Positions 24,475 through 36,218 of a stretch of 64,000 bases of DNA are shown here, one piece after another. The notes beneath the pieces are model-generated. The model was not told the origin of the DNA. It worked only from the letters and a program-made list of their open reading frames with translations, and did no database searches. The DNA is from Elgaria multicarinata webbii (Eukaryota; Chordata; Lepidosauria; Squamata; Anguidae), in NCBI RefSeq assembly GCF_023053635.1, contig NC_086182.1:3237001-3301000 (forward strand), read 5' to 3'. The position numbers and the translations under genes are program-made. How positions within the stretch are numbered: position 1 is the first letter of the stretch; the number at the start of each line of letters is the position of its first letter.

Positions 24475-24800
24475 TCTGAATACCTTCTCCAAGGGAAGTC
24501 CAAGAGATGGCAACGAGGAAAAAAGCCTTTTTGGTGGTTGTCCCAATAGTGGAACGTTCTCAGCAAGGTCCACCTCGTACCAACATTGTCGTCTTGTCAG
24601 CACTATATTAAGACTTTGCTGTCTTAATATGCATGTGCTGGCAATAGGATGGGCTGTTTCATAAGTCAATTGAACTGTTTATGGTTGTCATTAATGTTTT
24701 AGTTTTTTATGGGGCAGTGTAATTTGAATGGTTAATTTCTTTAAATGTTGTGTTTTAAACTTGTAAATTGGATTGAGTCCTTTTTGAGAAAGATTTCTTG
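24475..24800 (+). mobile_element. L2-type LINE 3' end, degraded
   Basis: 'atggcaacgaggaaaaaagc' and 'ggtggttgtcccaatagtgg' correspond to the RAFSVVAPRLWN stretch of L2. The rest is an AT-rich 3' UTR ending near 'ttgagtcc'. No open frame survives. Confidence 0.65.
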
Positions 24801-24804
24801 ATGA

Positions 24805-24850
24805 TGATGATAACAATGACGACGACGACGACGACGATGATGATGAAATT
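24805..24850. repeat. (GAT/GAC)n trinucleotide microsatellite
   Basis: A run of 'gatgatgatga', then 'gacgacgacgacgacg', then 'gatgatgatga'. It shares the edge of the preceding L2 tail, a common place for such repeats to grow. Confidence 0.9.
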
Positions 24851-26845
24851 GATAGTTCTGATCTCTTTAAGCAACTTTGCCAGTATTATCAAGGCAAAAA
24901 TATTTTGACAAGTCCTCAGAGCAACCTGTTCTGAGGAGTTGACTCAAGCCAGCTTCCAGTAAAAAGGGACCCATGAAACTGGGACCTTATGGACTGGATT
25001 ACTGCTGTCCCCACGGTAACCCCAAGATTCTACCAAGCCACAGAATGTTATGATGTGAAAGGAGTCCAAAGGGACGGGCAGTTGGCCTGAACGGAAAGTG
25101 CTGGGAGGGGAGTCCGTTAGCGGAGCCCAAGAGTAAGTCAAACCACAACAAGCATGAGAAATATGCATTTGTGTACACTGAAGGCTTCTCCCAAATGTGA
25201 ATGGATTAATCTGAATATTTCGTGCAGACGTGGGCACCAGCTAAATAAACCTCTCTTTTTAAATTCACCTATTAAAACTATGAACGATTCTTGATACAGA
25301 GCACTATTTATTTAAAGATTACTCTTCTCCCAACATTCTTTGTCTTTCTAGAAGTTTTTGCTCTGGAATAATTAAAACGGAAGAGCTCCCAGCTCCCTAG
25401 GACACTTTCTCGAAAGCTACCATGTGGCGTGCAGTTACAGACATGGGAAACCCCAGCCGGAGGGGTTGTCTTTTAAAGCCTTTTCAGGAATCCATTCATG
25501 GATGACTTTATTCACATGTCCATTCTTGACTCTACCACTCTGAACTGCCCCAAAGTCTCCTGCCCTGTTCCACAGCCCTGTGGGAGATGTTTGTTTGTTT
25601 GTTTTTAATTATCCCTTAATGCTAGTTGGAAAGCCTGGGACCACATGAGGAGAGGGCAGATTGCGTTAATGTTTTCTACAGAATTGGCACCACTTCGGTC
25701 AGCTTTAAAACGCACCTCCTTGACCAAAACGAAGTAGGACCTGCCATAGTCTGTGTGCATTTCCTCATCTTCCTGTGTCGTTGCTCCCACTGGCAAAATT
25801 TACATTGCAACTCCTTGGGGCAGGGATCTGTCTAGTTTGCTTATTCTACTCTGTAAAGTGCTTTGTACCTTTATTGTAGTACAGAAATAAGTAAACCAAT
25901 GCGTCAGAATGAAATGAAGTCATTGAGGGCACAGCAAATGTTAGTCAAGACTAATTCCCACTGAAAGTCCGGTGCTACCCTTAGGCATGGCTAACTGAAG
26001 CCCCTTGGCATTGCTGGGACTGGGGGGGGGGTCATGGCTGATTTTGCTGGATTGTGCCCAAGACTATGGCTGTGGAGTTGCTTCTTCCTTGTTCCACTTT
26101 CTCTTATCGCTGCTCTCACATTTTACCTTCTCTAACCTGCCCCAAAACTTTATCCACCATGAACTATGGATCCGTTATCTCACAGCTGTTGTCTCTCCAT
26201 CAGCCCCCTGGAAAAGAGAAGGATCCTTCTAAATGCCAAGAGGGCACAATTTCCTACCTGCCATCACGAAAGCAAATTTCCAGATAAGGCGACTGTCAAA
26301 AATATTTGCCAATCTCTGAAGAGACTAACTCCAACGCTCCTAACTGATCAAATGTCCAGTAAGGAATAGGATTGCGATGATGCAAAATTGTTTATGTCCG
26401 TCCCTATGGTAACCCTGGGGATTGTGAGGTGGGGGCAAGGAGAATATTCAAAGTGGAATATGATGATGAAAGATGATGTCATGGTGGAAGCTGGAAGAGC
26501 AGACCAAGGGCTGCCACCAAGAACTGAGCTAGGCAGGGAAGAGTTAGTGGTTCACCCTACCTGGTAGGAAACACATCTTCACAATCAATGTTCTCCATCC
26601 TGACCTCTAGAGAGAAAGGCCTAATCTGGGATGCTGAGATGTTTTCAAACATAATCACTTGAAGTCCCTTTTGGCTTTTGTTTGAATGGAAGACTAGCAG
26701 ATCCTTCACTGAGCAAGGGGCTGGACTGAGTGACTTCCGAGATTCCTTCCAACATTATGTTTCCATGAAAGTGGTGGCTTGGAGCAGGTGTTCTAGTAGG
26801 GAATCCTAGGCAGAAATGGCAGCAAGGGAGAAAGTACTTGCAAAC
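24851..26845. other. Intergenic DNA, one faint LINE tail
   Basis: 25640-25890 resembles an old L2/L3-like 3' end ('ccttggggcagggatctgtc' and 'gtaaagtgctttgtac'). A short 'tttgtttgtttg' run lies at 25590. The remainder shows no gene, RNA or clear repeat. Confidence 0.5.
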
Positions 26846-26849
26846 AAGG

Positions 26850-26887
<38 letters not shown>

Positions 26888-26900
26888 GTGTGTGTGTGTA
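26850..26900. repeat. (TG)n dinucleotide microsatellite
   Basis: A nearly pure TG run of about 50 bp with two interruptions ('tttgcg', 'tatg'). Confidence 0.95.
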
Positions 26901-26904
26901 TGCC

Positions 26905-27290
26905 TGCCTGAGACTTGAGATCTGTTGGAGGAACCCTCCTCCACGTCCCACCAACACAAGACATATGCTATGGTGGGACATGGGAGAGGGCTTTCTCTGT
27001 TGTGGCGCCCCGGCTATGGAATGACCTCCCCTTAGAGGCCCAACTGGCACCGACGCTGACTTTATTCCGGCACCAAGTAAAGTCATGGCTTTTTAACAAA
27101 GCCTTGATGGTTAATTCACCAAGCTTGCACATGGTGTTAATTGGTTTTACTGCTTTTATATTCTATACTGGTTTCAGCTTGATTAAGGGTTTAATGTGTT
27201 TTAGCTGTGTATATTTACTGTTTTATATTGTTGTATAATTGTATTTGTTCACCGCCCTGAGATCCTAGTGATAAATAAATAAATGGTCTT
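26905..27290 (+). mobile_element. L2 LINE 3' end
   Basis: The frame encodes GTWERAFSVVAPRLWNDLPL and LTLFRHQVKSWLF, the L2 C-terminus, followed by a 3' UTR with 'caccgccctgagatcctag' and a 'gataaataaataaatgg' tail. It is 5'-truncated and lacks the RT domain. Confidence 0.85.
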
Positions 27291-27529
27291 GTTCAGCCTT
27301 CCCGTTTTTTAAATGCTTTTAAAACACTTTTATCTTCATTCTCTGATCAGAGATAAGAATGAAGTTTCCCTGCTTAATGGTGAAGAAAGCTTCCTCCCCC
27401 ACCAATCTGGATTATTTCTCAGTATTGCTAATAGTGGCAGTCTTTTCCCCAAAGCCTCGCTGATCAGCTGATCTGCAGGGAAAAGAGGGGGCTGTAGGTT
27501 GAGCACCCCTGCAGTAATATCTTGGATGG

Positions 27530-27770
27530 ATAGTGATGAAATGACGATTGCAGAGATGTCAGCTTTGGTTCATACGTTTCTTGTGAGTACCACGGGGTTT
27601 TTAACCCATCTTGTGGTTTTTAGGGTTGATTTAAATTGTTTTTGTATGTAAATGTTTTTATTTTTTATTTTACATTGCATTGTTACATTTTTAATCTTTT
27701 GTAAAACACCCAGAGAGCTTTGGCTATTAGGCAGTACAGAAATGTAATAAATAAAGAATCTTAAAGATGA
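27530..27770 (+). mobile_element. L2-type LINE tail
   Basis: An AT-rich 3' UTR with 'aaacacccagagagctttgg' and ending 'gtaataaataaagaatc', the standard tail of this LINE group. There is no coding part. Confidence 0.7.
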
Positions 27771-28236
27771 AATCTATAATTTGAAGTAACCACTTTTTAG
27801 TGCAATCCCTCCTTGGAGTTGGTGTCTGCAACTTTTTCAGCACCTCTTTTTCACAACACCCTTTTCTAGTCTGAAGCAGGAGCCCACATGTGGACAGCAA
27901 GGTCAGATGGATGTTGCAGCACCTAGGACAGCTCCCAGTGAGCAATTTGTTTCCTCACAATCTGAGAACCCACCGAAGCCTTCTATGCCTTAGTCCAGAG
28001 CCTTCTTCTCAGACCACACCCCTTCCTATGAAGTGGAAAGCTTTAAAGTGGGGACACAAAAAATGTGGGGTCCCTACGCCTCCAGGAAAGAAAAACAGAA
28101 AGGAAAAGCATACTAGGAACGGGCTCTTTGGTTCTGCCATAGAAGACTCATTCGTAGCGTGTCCCTGTTGCATCCTAGGAAGCTGTTGCACTGGGGCTTA
28201 TTTCTGAGTAGACATGCATAGATCCATGCATGATTT
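27771..28236. other. Unassigned intergenic DNA
   Basis: No gene is seen. 28195-28230 contains a fragment of the common reptile repeat with 'tttctgagtagacatgcata'. Confidence 0.5.
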
Positions 28237-28237
28237 T

Positions 28238-28285
<48 letters not shown>

Positions 28286-28286
28286 T
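28237..28286. repeat. (CA)n(TA)n microsatellite
   Basis: A CA run of about 36 bp leads into 'tatatatatat', directly in front of a CR1 fragment. Confidence 0.95.
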
Positions 28287-28855
28287 GTAGACCTGGAAAA
28301 AGTGCAGGAAATGGTAACTAAAACGATGAAGGGGCTGGAGCAATTCCTGTACAAGGGAAGATTAAAGCAGCTGGGATTGTTTAGCTTTGAAAAAAGAATG
28401 GAAGGGGGAGGCATGATAGAAGTGTACAAAATTATGCATGATGCAGAGAAAGTGGACATGGAGACACTTTTCTCCCTCTCCCATAATACTAGGACCTGGG
28501 ATCATCCCATGATTAGTAGGAGATTCAGGACAGATAAAAGGACGTACTTCTTCACACAGTGCATATTGAAACTATGGAATTCGCCACCACAAGATGTGGT
28601 GATGGGTCTAAAAGGGGCGGGATAAATTCCTGGAGGAGAAGGCTAGTTCTGATGGCTATGTGCAACTTCCAGTATTCGAGGCAGGAAGCCTGTGTGCACC
28701 AGTTGCTGGGGAACATGGGCGGGAGGGTGCTGCTGCACCATGTCCTGCTTTGTTGGTCCCTGGTCAACAGCTGGTTGGCTACTGTGTGGACAGAGTGCTG
28801 GACTAGATGGACCCTTGATCTGATCCAACACGGCTCTTCTTATGTTCTTATTCCA
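28287..28855 (+). mobile_element. CR1 LINE 3' fragment
   Basis: The segment has CR1 3' features: an LEKVQEMVTKTMKGLEQF-like stretch, 'ctttttctccctctcccata'-like text, and the terminal 'gactagatggacccttgat' with 'cttatgttctta'. It belongs to the same tail type as 17460-18172. It is truncated and dead. Confidence 0.85.
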
Positions 28856-28941
28856 TCAGGTTTCCAATAAACCCACTATATCTAGCTTGCCCTTTAAAAC
28901 CAGGCACTCCAACTCTCACATTGATGTGTACAAATTACCTA

Positions 28942-28958
28942 GAATATATTATACTTCT
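28942..28958. repeat. Target-site duplication of L1, left copy
   Basis: The 17-bp word 'gaatatattatacttct' occurs here and at 37817-37833, exactly flanking the L1. A TSD of this length is standard for L1 target-primed insertion. Confidence 0.9.
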
Positions 28959-29109
28959 TTTTTTTATATATATAATTTTTATTTATTTTCTACACTGTAT
29001 AACATACATAAAACATTACCATAATAATAATAATAACAGAAAGAAAAACAGAAAAACATCAAACAACTGCTGCATACATATTGAATAAATGTTGAGTACA
29101 TATGTTGCA

Positions 29110-32100
29110 TAACTATTACCTCCTCATATCTGTTCCTTATGGCTCGTTCCAATCTCGTCTCTCCTAACTTAGTTCCTATCCGGTGTCTCCCCTCTTCTCA
29201 GCTGCCTTTTTCGTGTTCCTTATGGAACTGTCGCTCTCTTGCTTCTAAGGCCCCTGTCATCCAGGACTTGTTTATCTCTAGGTCTCTCCACCTCCTTGCT
29301 CTTACTGAAACCTGGCTTCCTGCCCATGATACTGCCATCTCTGCTGCCCTCTCTCTTGGAGGACTCTCTTTCTCTCACACTAGTCGCCCAGAGGGTCGGG
29401 GTGGTGGTGTGGGTCTTTTATTATCTAGTTTGTGCCAGTTCCAGCCTCTTTCCATTCCACCTTCACATTGCTTCTCCTCCTTTGAGGTACATGTGGTGAG
29501 GCTCTTCGCTCCACTGCGACTGCGGGTTGCAGTTCTGTACCGCCCCCCAGGCTCGTCCTCAAAATTTATCTCTGATTTTGATTCGTGGCTGTCCTTTTTC
29601 CTCTCTGACAACTGTCCTACTCTTATCCTGGGTGATTTCAACATTCATGTGGATGACCCTCAAGATGCTGCAGCTCTACGATTTCGCTCATTATCTTCCT
29701 CTTATGATCTTAAGCTTTGGTCTGATGCACCCACACATTCCCTTGGACACTGTCTGGATCTTGTTCTCACTCGGAATTGCTCTGTGTTGGACTTTTCTAC
29801 TGCTCACTTTCCGCTGTCAGATCATCACCTAGTTTCTTTCAATATTACTCATAATCCTCCTCCTTCACGTCCCGCTTCTCGCTCTTGTCGTGACTTGCAA
29901 TCTATCAATTATGAGGCTTTTTCCCAGTCTCTAGCCTCCTCCCTTCCTTCTGTCTGTTCGGCTGTCTCCTTGGACTCAGCTGTCTCCTTCTTTAATTCCT
30001 CCTTATCTTCAACTCTTGATAATCTTGCTCCATCTACAACTCGGATAGCTCGCCCTTCTCAACCCCAACCGTGGCTCACCTCTTCCCTCCGCTACCTTCG
30101 CTCTTGTTCCCGGGCAGCTGAACGCCTTTGGCGTAAGACCAGGGACCGGGCAGACTTTGTCCATTACAAATTTGTACTCTCCTCTTTCTCTTCTGCCATC
30201 TCACTGGCCAAACAGCAGTACTACTCAACGCTGATCCAATCAAATGCTAGGCATCCTCAGCGGCTCTTTGCGTCCTTCAATTCTCTTCTGAAGCCTAATC
30301 CGCCATCTCTCCCCGCCTCTCTGTCTGCTAATAACTTTGCCTCTTTTTTCAATGCTAAAATCCAAACTATCCGCTCTGATCTGGCCAGCTCTGCTCCTCT
30401 TCCAGTTCCTGTTCCTCATCTGTCAGCTCCTCCTGCAAATTTCTCTGCGTTTCCTTCGGTCTCTGCGGATGAACTGTCTACAATACTGCGCTCTTCGAAG
30501 CCTTCCACTTGTTCTCGTGATCCGATTCCTTCTTGCGTCTTTATTAATCTTATTCCTGCTATCCTCCCTTCCTTGCTACATATTATTAATCTTTCTCTGT
30601 CCTCTGGTTCATTTCCTTCTGCTTTTAAACATGCTACAGTCTCTCCCATTCTCAAGAAACCTACTCTTGATAGGCTATCTCTATCTAACTACCGACCTGT
30701 CTCTTTGTTGCCGTTTGTTTCAAAGATCCTGGAGCGTGCGGTCTACTCTCGCTGTCTTGACTTTCTTTCTAGTAACTCTGCTTTGGATCCATTTCAATCT
30801 GGATTCCGTCCTCTGCATTCCACCGAAACAGCCCTTACTAAGATCACCAATGATCTCCTTACTGCCAAGTCTAAAGGCCATTATTCCATTCTTATTCTCC
30901 TTGATCTAACTGCAGCCTTTGACACGGTTGATCATGATCTTCTCTTAGATTCCCTTCATGACCTTGGATTTTGTGGCTCTGTCTATAACTGGTTTGCCTC
31001 CTATCTAGCGGGTCGCTCTTTCAGCGTGTTGGCTAATGGCAGCTCGTCTTCCTCCTTTCCCCTTTCAGTAGGGGTTCCGCAAGGCTCGGTGCTTGGCCCG
31101 TTGTTGTTTTCCTTATACATGTTGCCCTTGGGCAAGCTTATTCAATCTCATGGCCTCCAATATCATCTGTACGCCGATGATACACAACTATATCTGTCAT
31201 CTCCGGAACTTTCTCCTGATGTTCACGATCGTATCTCGGCATGTCTTTCAGATATCTCAGCTTGGCTGCTTCATCGTCGCTTGAAGCTTAACATGGCAAA
31301 GACTGAATTGCTTGTTTTTCCTCCTAAACCTTCTCCTCATCTCTCATTCTCTCTTACTGTCAATGATGTTACGCTTACTCCGGTCAAGGAAGCTCGTAGC
31401 CTTGGCTTTATCTTCGACTCCTCACTCTCCTTTATTCCTCATATTGAGGCAGTAGCTAAATCTTGTCGATTTTTCCTGTATAATATTGCCAGGATTCGAT
31501 CATTTTTGTCTGTCTCTTCTGCCAAGACGCTTGTTCATGCACTGGTTATTTCACGGTTGGACTACTGCAACCTTCTTCTCTCTGGCCTTCCTTCTTCTCA
31601 CATCAGTCCGTTGGTTTCTGTTCACCACTCTGCCGCAAAGATCATCTTCTTGGCTCGCCGCTCCGACCATGTTACTCCGCTTCTGAAATCTCTTCATTGG
31701 CTTCCAATTCACTTCAGAATCCAATATAAACTTCTCCTGTTAACCTTCAAAGCTTTTCACGGTCTAGCTCCTTCCTATCTCTCCTCTCTCATCTCACACT
31801 ATTGCCCCGCTCGTGCTCTTCGCTCCTCTGATGCCATGTTTCTCGCCTGCCCAAGGGCCTCTACTTCCCTTGCTCGGCTTCATCCATTTTCGTCTGCTGC
31901 CCCTTATGCCTGGAACGCTCTTCCAGAACATCTGAGAACTACAAGTTCAACCACAGCTTTTAAAGCTCAACTAAAAACTTTTCTTTTTCCTAAAGCTTTT
32001 AAAACTTGATGTTGTGCAGACTTCTACTGTTACTTTCTACTGTTAGTTTTTCCCTACCCTGTGCCTGCTTACCCTACCCTGTACCTGTTTGCATTCTCTT

Positions 32101-32245
32101 CCCCTCCTTATTGTTTTACTATGATTTTATTAGATTGTAAGCCTATGCGGCAGGGTCTTGCTATTTACTGTTTTACTCTGTACAGCACCATGTACATTGA
32201 TGGTGCTATATAAATAAATAAATAATAAATAATAATAATAACCTA
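29110..32245 (+). mobile_element. L2-clade LINE nested in the L1 3' UTR
   Basis: A single-ORF element with a short leader, the ORF at 29139-32009, and a 3' UTR ending in 'gatggtgctatataaataaa' plus an 'ataataa' tail at about 32245. It is oriented opposite to the L1 and splits its 3' UTR. No clean target-site duplication was found, so the left boundary is approximate. The intact ORF and tidy tail indicate a young copy, younger than the L1 it entered. Confidence 0.9.
29139..32009 (+). CDS. L2 ORF: APE endonuclease-reverse transcriptase, intact
   Basis: 956 codons from ATG to TGA without a stop. APE domain at about residues 25-240: [37 protein letters not shown] and [12 protein letters not shown] at about 445-760: [33 protein letters not shown], palm [30 protein letters not shown] and catalytic [10 protein letters not shown]-terminal part: [23 protein letters not shown] and [14 protein letters not shown]. 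All catalytic blocks seen in the L2 clade are present, so the protein could be functional. The start was chosen at the first ATG, a short distance before the APE domain. Confidence 0.92.
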   Translation: MARSNLVSPNLVPIRCLPSSQLPFSCSLWNCRSLASKAPVIQDLFISRSLHLLALTETWLPAHDTAISAALSLGGLSFSHTSRPEGRGGGVGLLLSSLCQFQPLSIPPSHCFSSFEVHVVRLFAPLRLRVAVLYRPPGSSSKFISDFDSWLSFFLSDNCPTLILGDFNIHVDDPQDAAALRFRSLSSSYDLKLWSDAPTHSLGHCLDLVLTRNCSVLDFSTAHFPLSDHHLVSFNITHNPPPSRPASRSCRDLQSINYEAFSQSLASSLPSVCSAVSLDSAVSFFNSSLSSTLDNLAPSTTRIARPSQPQPWLTSSLRYLRSCSRAAERLWRKTRDRADFVHYKFVLSSFSSAISLAKQQYYSTLIQSNARHPQRLFASFNSLLKPNPPSLPASLSANNFASFFNAKIQTIRSDLASSAPLPVPVPHLSAPPANFSAFPSVSADELSTILRSSKPSTCSRDPIPSCVFINLIPAILPSLLHIINLSLSSGSFPSAFKHATVSPILKKPTLDRLSLSNYRPVSLLPFVSKILERAVYSRCLDFLSSNSALDPFQSGFRPLHSTETALTKITNDLLTAKSKGHYSILILLDLTAAFDTVDHDLLLDSLHDLGFCGSVYNWFASYLAGRSFSVLANGSSSSSFPLSVGVPQGSVLGPLLFSLYMLPLGKLIQSHGLQYHLYADDTQLYLSSPELSPDVHDRISACLSDISAWLLHRRLKLNMAKTELLVFPPKPSPHLSFSLTVNDVTLTPVKEARSLGFIFDSSLSFIPHIEAVAKSCRFFLYNIARIRSFLSVSSAKTLVHALVISRLDYCNLLLSGLPSSHISPLVSVHHSAAKIIFLARRSDHVTPLLKSLHWLPIHFRIQYKLLLLTFKAFHGLAPSYLSSLISHYCPARALRSSDAMFLACPRASTSLARLHPFSSAAPYAWNALPEHLRTTSSTTAFKAQLKTFLFPKAFKT

Positions 32246-32305
32246 TACCTTATCATACTACAACATCATCATTCTTAACATAAAAGTGCACCCCCCACCT
32301 CGGGA

Positions 32306-35300
32306 TCATTCCTGAGTCCAAAACCTAATCGTTTCTTCTGCTGGCGGTTTCCCACTTCCCTTAATAAACACAAATATTAGGAACTGTTTCCAGATTCCTT
32401 CAAACTCATTTATTTTAGTTACGCCTTTTCTCCACTTAATATTACATGTCAGTTTATCATTAATGGCTATATCCCATACTTCTTTGTACCATTCTTCAAT
32501 AGAATATTCCCCTTGAATCTTCCAGTTCCTAGCTACTATCAATCGCGCTGCAACCAGCAAACTCGATATCAGCTCTATAGTTTCTTTTCCACACTTTATA
32601 TCTTCAAATAGTGACAGCAATGCAATCTTTGGTGTTTGTTCTATTTTCATTCCCACTATTTCTTCAATTTCTGAAAACACCATCTTCCATAATCTTTGTA
32701 CATATTTGCATTGCCACCACATATGTAAATACGTTCCTTTTTCCCCACAACCTCTCCAACAATTTGCTGAATGCTGATCATTTATCTTATTCAATCTAAT
32801 CGGGGTTAGGTACCACTTCCATAAAATTTTAAAATAGTTCTCCTTTATTCTCACTGATAAACTTCTCAACACTCTTTGTTTCCATAGTCCCTCCCAGCTC
32901 TGTCGCCCTATTTGTACCTTCAAATCTGATTCCCATACCATTTTCTCTGGGTTCTCTCTAAACTCCTTCTCTAACAATAATTTATATATTTCACTCATTA
33001 ACCCTTTTAAAACTATACTACCTCCTTTCCCTTTTTTCTTACTTACTATTAACTCTTCAAACTTCGTCATCTTTCTACAAACTCCATTTTCTTTAATCCA
33101 CTTTTTATTCCATTGTTCTAATTGCCCATATTCTAACCAAGATAATTTTTTCTCTTTTAACAAATTTTCCATATCCTCTCTTGTTTTTATATCTCTTAGC
33201 CAATCCTTTAATTTCATTTTACTTTTCTCTTTTAATATTTTACATAATCTACCCTTCAGATCCTCTGGGAAATTCTTTAACATTATTATCGGTGCTAAGG
33301 GAGAGTTGCTCGGAAGCAACTTCCCTTTAAATTTACTCCAGATTTCCCATTGAGTCCTCAGGAGTGGATTAACTATACTTTCAACCCACTTTCTCCCTCC
33401 ATCTTTAAAGAAAACATTATCCAAATTCATCTCTACATTATTTATAGTTTTTTCTTCCATCCAATATAAATCTCCTACTCCTAAAATTGCTTCTACAATA
33501 TGTCTTAATCTATTTGCCATGTAGTATAATTTTATATTTGGGAGACCCAATCCACCCTTTTTTTGGCTTAGATACCAATTATTTTTATTCACTCTTGCTC
33601 TCTTTTCTCCGTTACAATATTTATTAATAATATTTTGCCAACTCTTTATCTCAGTTTCTGATATTTTTATTGGTAACATCCTAAACACAAAATTAATTTT
33701 AGCTAATATCTTCATTTTTATTAAAGCTATTCTTCCAAACCAAGATAAATTTAATCTTTTATATTTCTCCAATTTCTCTAATACCTCCTTCTTTAACCTC
33801 GTTAAATTTTCCCTTTCAAGATTCTCTAAGTTTTTTGTAATTTTAATTCCCAAATATTTAATCTCCTCCTTAACTTTCATTTCTATTCCCTTATGTTCCC
33901 AATCCTTTTCTTCCTTCTTAGTGTAATTAAACAACATCATCTCTGATTTAGACCAATTTATTCTTAACCCTGTAATTTCCTCAAATTCCCTCAACTGATA
34001 TTTAATTCTTTCTAATTTTCTTAATGGGTTCTTAATGGTCAATAAAGTATCATCTGCAAACATGTTTAACTTTATTTCCCTTACCTCTCCAATTCCTTCT
34101 AACTCTTCATCCTCCCTTAGTGCCTTCGCCAAAACTTCCATAACCATTACAAACAGGACCGGCGAGAGCGGACATCCTTGTCTTGTTCCTCTGGCTAGTC
34201 GAATCTTTTCAGTGAGTCCGTCATTTACCACCACTACCGCTGTATTTTGGGAATATAACTGTTCTATTACGCTTTTAAATTTATTTCCAAATCCCAATTT
34301 ATCTATAATAATCTTTAATGCCTGCCAGCTCACACAATCAAAAGCTTTAAAAATATCCAATGCCATAATTCCTGCCTTAATATTTGCTTTTTTTATTACA
34401 TTTATTACATTTAAAACTCTTCCCACTAAATTATGCATCTGCCTTCCTGCCACAAACCCACATTGATCTACTCCTATATATTCTGATATAAATTTATTTA
34501 GCCGTTTAGCCATAATAGATGTAAAAAGTTGAAGAGTTATTACTTCCTCCATTAACTCCTTATATTCTGATTTTATTCCATTCTTTATAAACCTTCCAAT
34601 ATACTCCTCCACCTTTTCTCGTTGAGTTTCTTTACCCTTATATAATTCCTGATAAAATTCCTGAAAATTTTTTATTTTATCTTTCATTATATGACAATAT
34701 TTCCCTCGATTATCTTTCAATGTTTCTATCCCATTCCTCCCTTTTTCTTTTTGTGTGAGCTTGGCAAGCAATCTAGAATTCTTATTGCTGTTTTCAAAAT
34801 ATTCCCTTTTCATATACATTAAATTCTTTTGAACCTCCTCTATATTTAAATTTTCTAATTGTTTCTTCTTAGCTTGTATTTCCACTAATTTATATTTATC
34901 TTTAACTCGCCAATATTCTTCCTCCAAATTTGTAATTTCTATCTCTAACTTTTCCTGCTCTGCACGTTGTTGTCTTTTTAAACTACACGTTTCTCTAATA
35001 CAAATTCCTCTTACTACAGCCTTCATGGTGTCCCAAACGACTGACCCAACTGTTCCTCCCTTTTCGTTAATTTCCCATGACTCCGACAGTTCCTTCTGAA
35101 TTTTCTCTACCACTTTATTATATTTCAATATTTTTGTGTTTAACTTCCATCTATAAGCCTCTTTATAATTCTTCTTAAATGTAAATTCTAAGCTTAACAA
35201 GGCATGATCAGTTACTTTTATTACCCCCCTTTCCATTTTACAAATCTTCGTTGCTAAATCTTTTGAGACAAATATATAATCTATCCTGGAGTACGTATGA

Positions 35301-35893
35301 TGAACTGGGGAAAAATATGAGAATCCAGGCTCAATCCCATTGAGTAAACGCCACGAATCTGAATAATCATTTTCTTTTACTAATTTATTCAATATAGTTA
35401 TATTATTCCTTTTTTCAACATTAGTGGGATTTGACCTGTCCCATCTATTATCCATAACCATATTAAAGTCCCCAGCTAACATAACATACCCCTCCTTGAA
35501 TTCTTCTATTTCTTTAAATAACTTTATAAAAAACTCTCTATGTCTCTCATTTGGGGCATACACATTAATTAGCGTATATACTTTTCCTTCAATTTTACCT
35601 TTTAACATAAGATATCTGCCTTTATCATCCTTTTTTATTTCTTCTAATATAAACCCACTTTTTTTTTAAATCAAAGTGGCCACTCCATTTTTTTTTGATG
35701 TCCCTAATGACTTTTCATAATAGGCTAACCACTTTAATTTTATCATATTCGAATTCTCGGAGCCTTGGTGTGTTTCTTGGACCATTATAATATCCCATCC
35801 TTCTTTGTTAAACATTTTTTCTATTCTCTTCCTTTTCACGACTGCCCCCAAACCTTTAACATTGAGTGTTGATACTTTTATCTTTTTATCCAT
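32306..35893 (-). pseudogene. L1 ORF2 protein (endonuclease-reverse transcriptase), damaged
   Basis: It starts at ATG 35893 (MDKKIKVSTLNVKGLG). APE endonuclease motifs follow: VQETHQG, then VYAPNE, LAGDFNMV, SRIDYIFVS and TDHALLSLEF. The RT part has DQCGFVAGRQ, DIFKAFDCVSW, TRQGCPLSPVLF and the catalytic MFADDTLL. A cysteine-containing C-terminus follows (ANCWRGCGEKGTYLHMWW). Two lesions are seen. One is a frameshift in a run of A (T on the plus strand) at about 35658-35668, which separates the first 76 codons. The other is an in-frame internal deletion before DQCGF that removes the expected KAPGPDG and RPISL blocks. The rest, 1,100 codons from 35608, is uninterrupted. The enzyme would nick DNA and copy L1 RNA, but this copy should be inactive. 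Confidence 0.88.
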
Positions 35894-35941
35894 AATCACC
35901 CTTTTGAAATCTCTTCCGATCCCTTGTGCTTTGCAACTCAC

Positions 35942-36218
35942 ATTTACTTACATAAAAACACAAATTCCATACAACAATCCCCCACCCTCCTACCTCAGCC
36001 CCTCCCCTCCTACCTTCCCCCCTCCCCACCCCCCCACTCTGATCCCCCCCCATATCCCCGTGAGTCTAATACTCCAGCCATCTACTTTAAAGGGGGGGGG
36101 GAGGCAGTGCTGCGCCTGGCCGGCAAGTTTCTATATTGGCATTTCTATTTGCAATTATCTCAAAACATAGTTAACAATTCTATTACGCAATTATCTCAAG
36201 ACATAGTTAACAATTCTA
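35942..36218 (-). other. L1 inter-ORF spacer with a 36-bp tandem duplication
   Basis: Between ORF1 and ORF2 lies a C-rich stretch (plus strand 35980-36060). At 36150-36222 the motif 'gcaattatctcaa' with 'acatagttaacaattc' is repeated twice in tandem. No gene is present. Confidence 0.75.

Noticed and set aside
24472-24595. Candidate first exon of the C2orf78-like gene ending at a good donor ('cagaag' then 'gtaagtg') with matching phase
   Set aside because: The open frame is the antisense of an L2 3' end and has no clear start codon, so the match may be chance. It would need RNA support.
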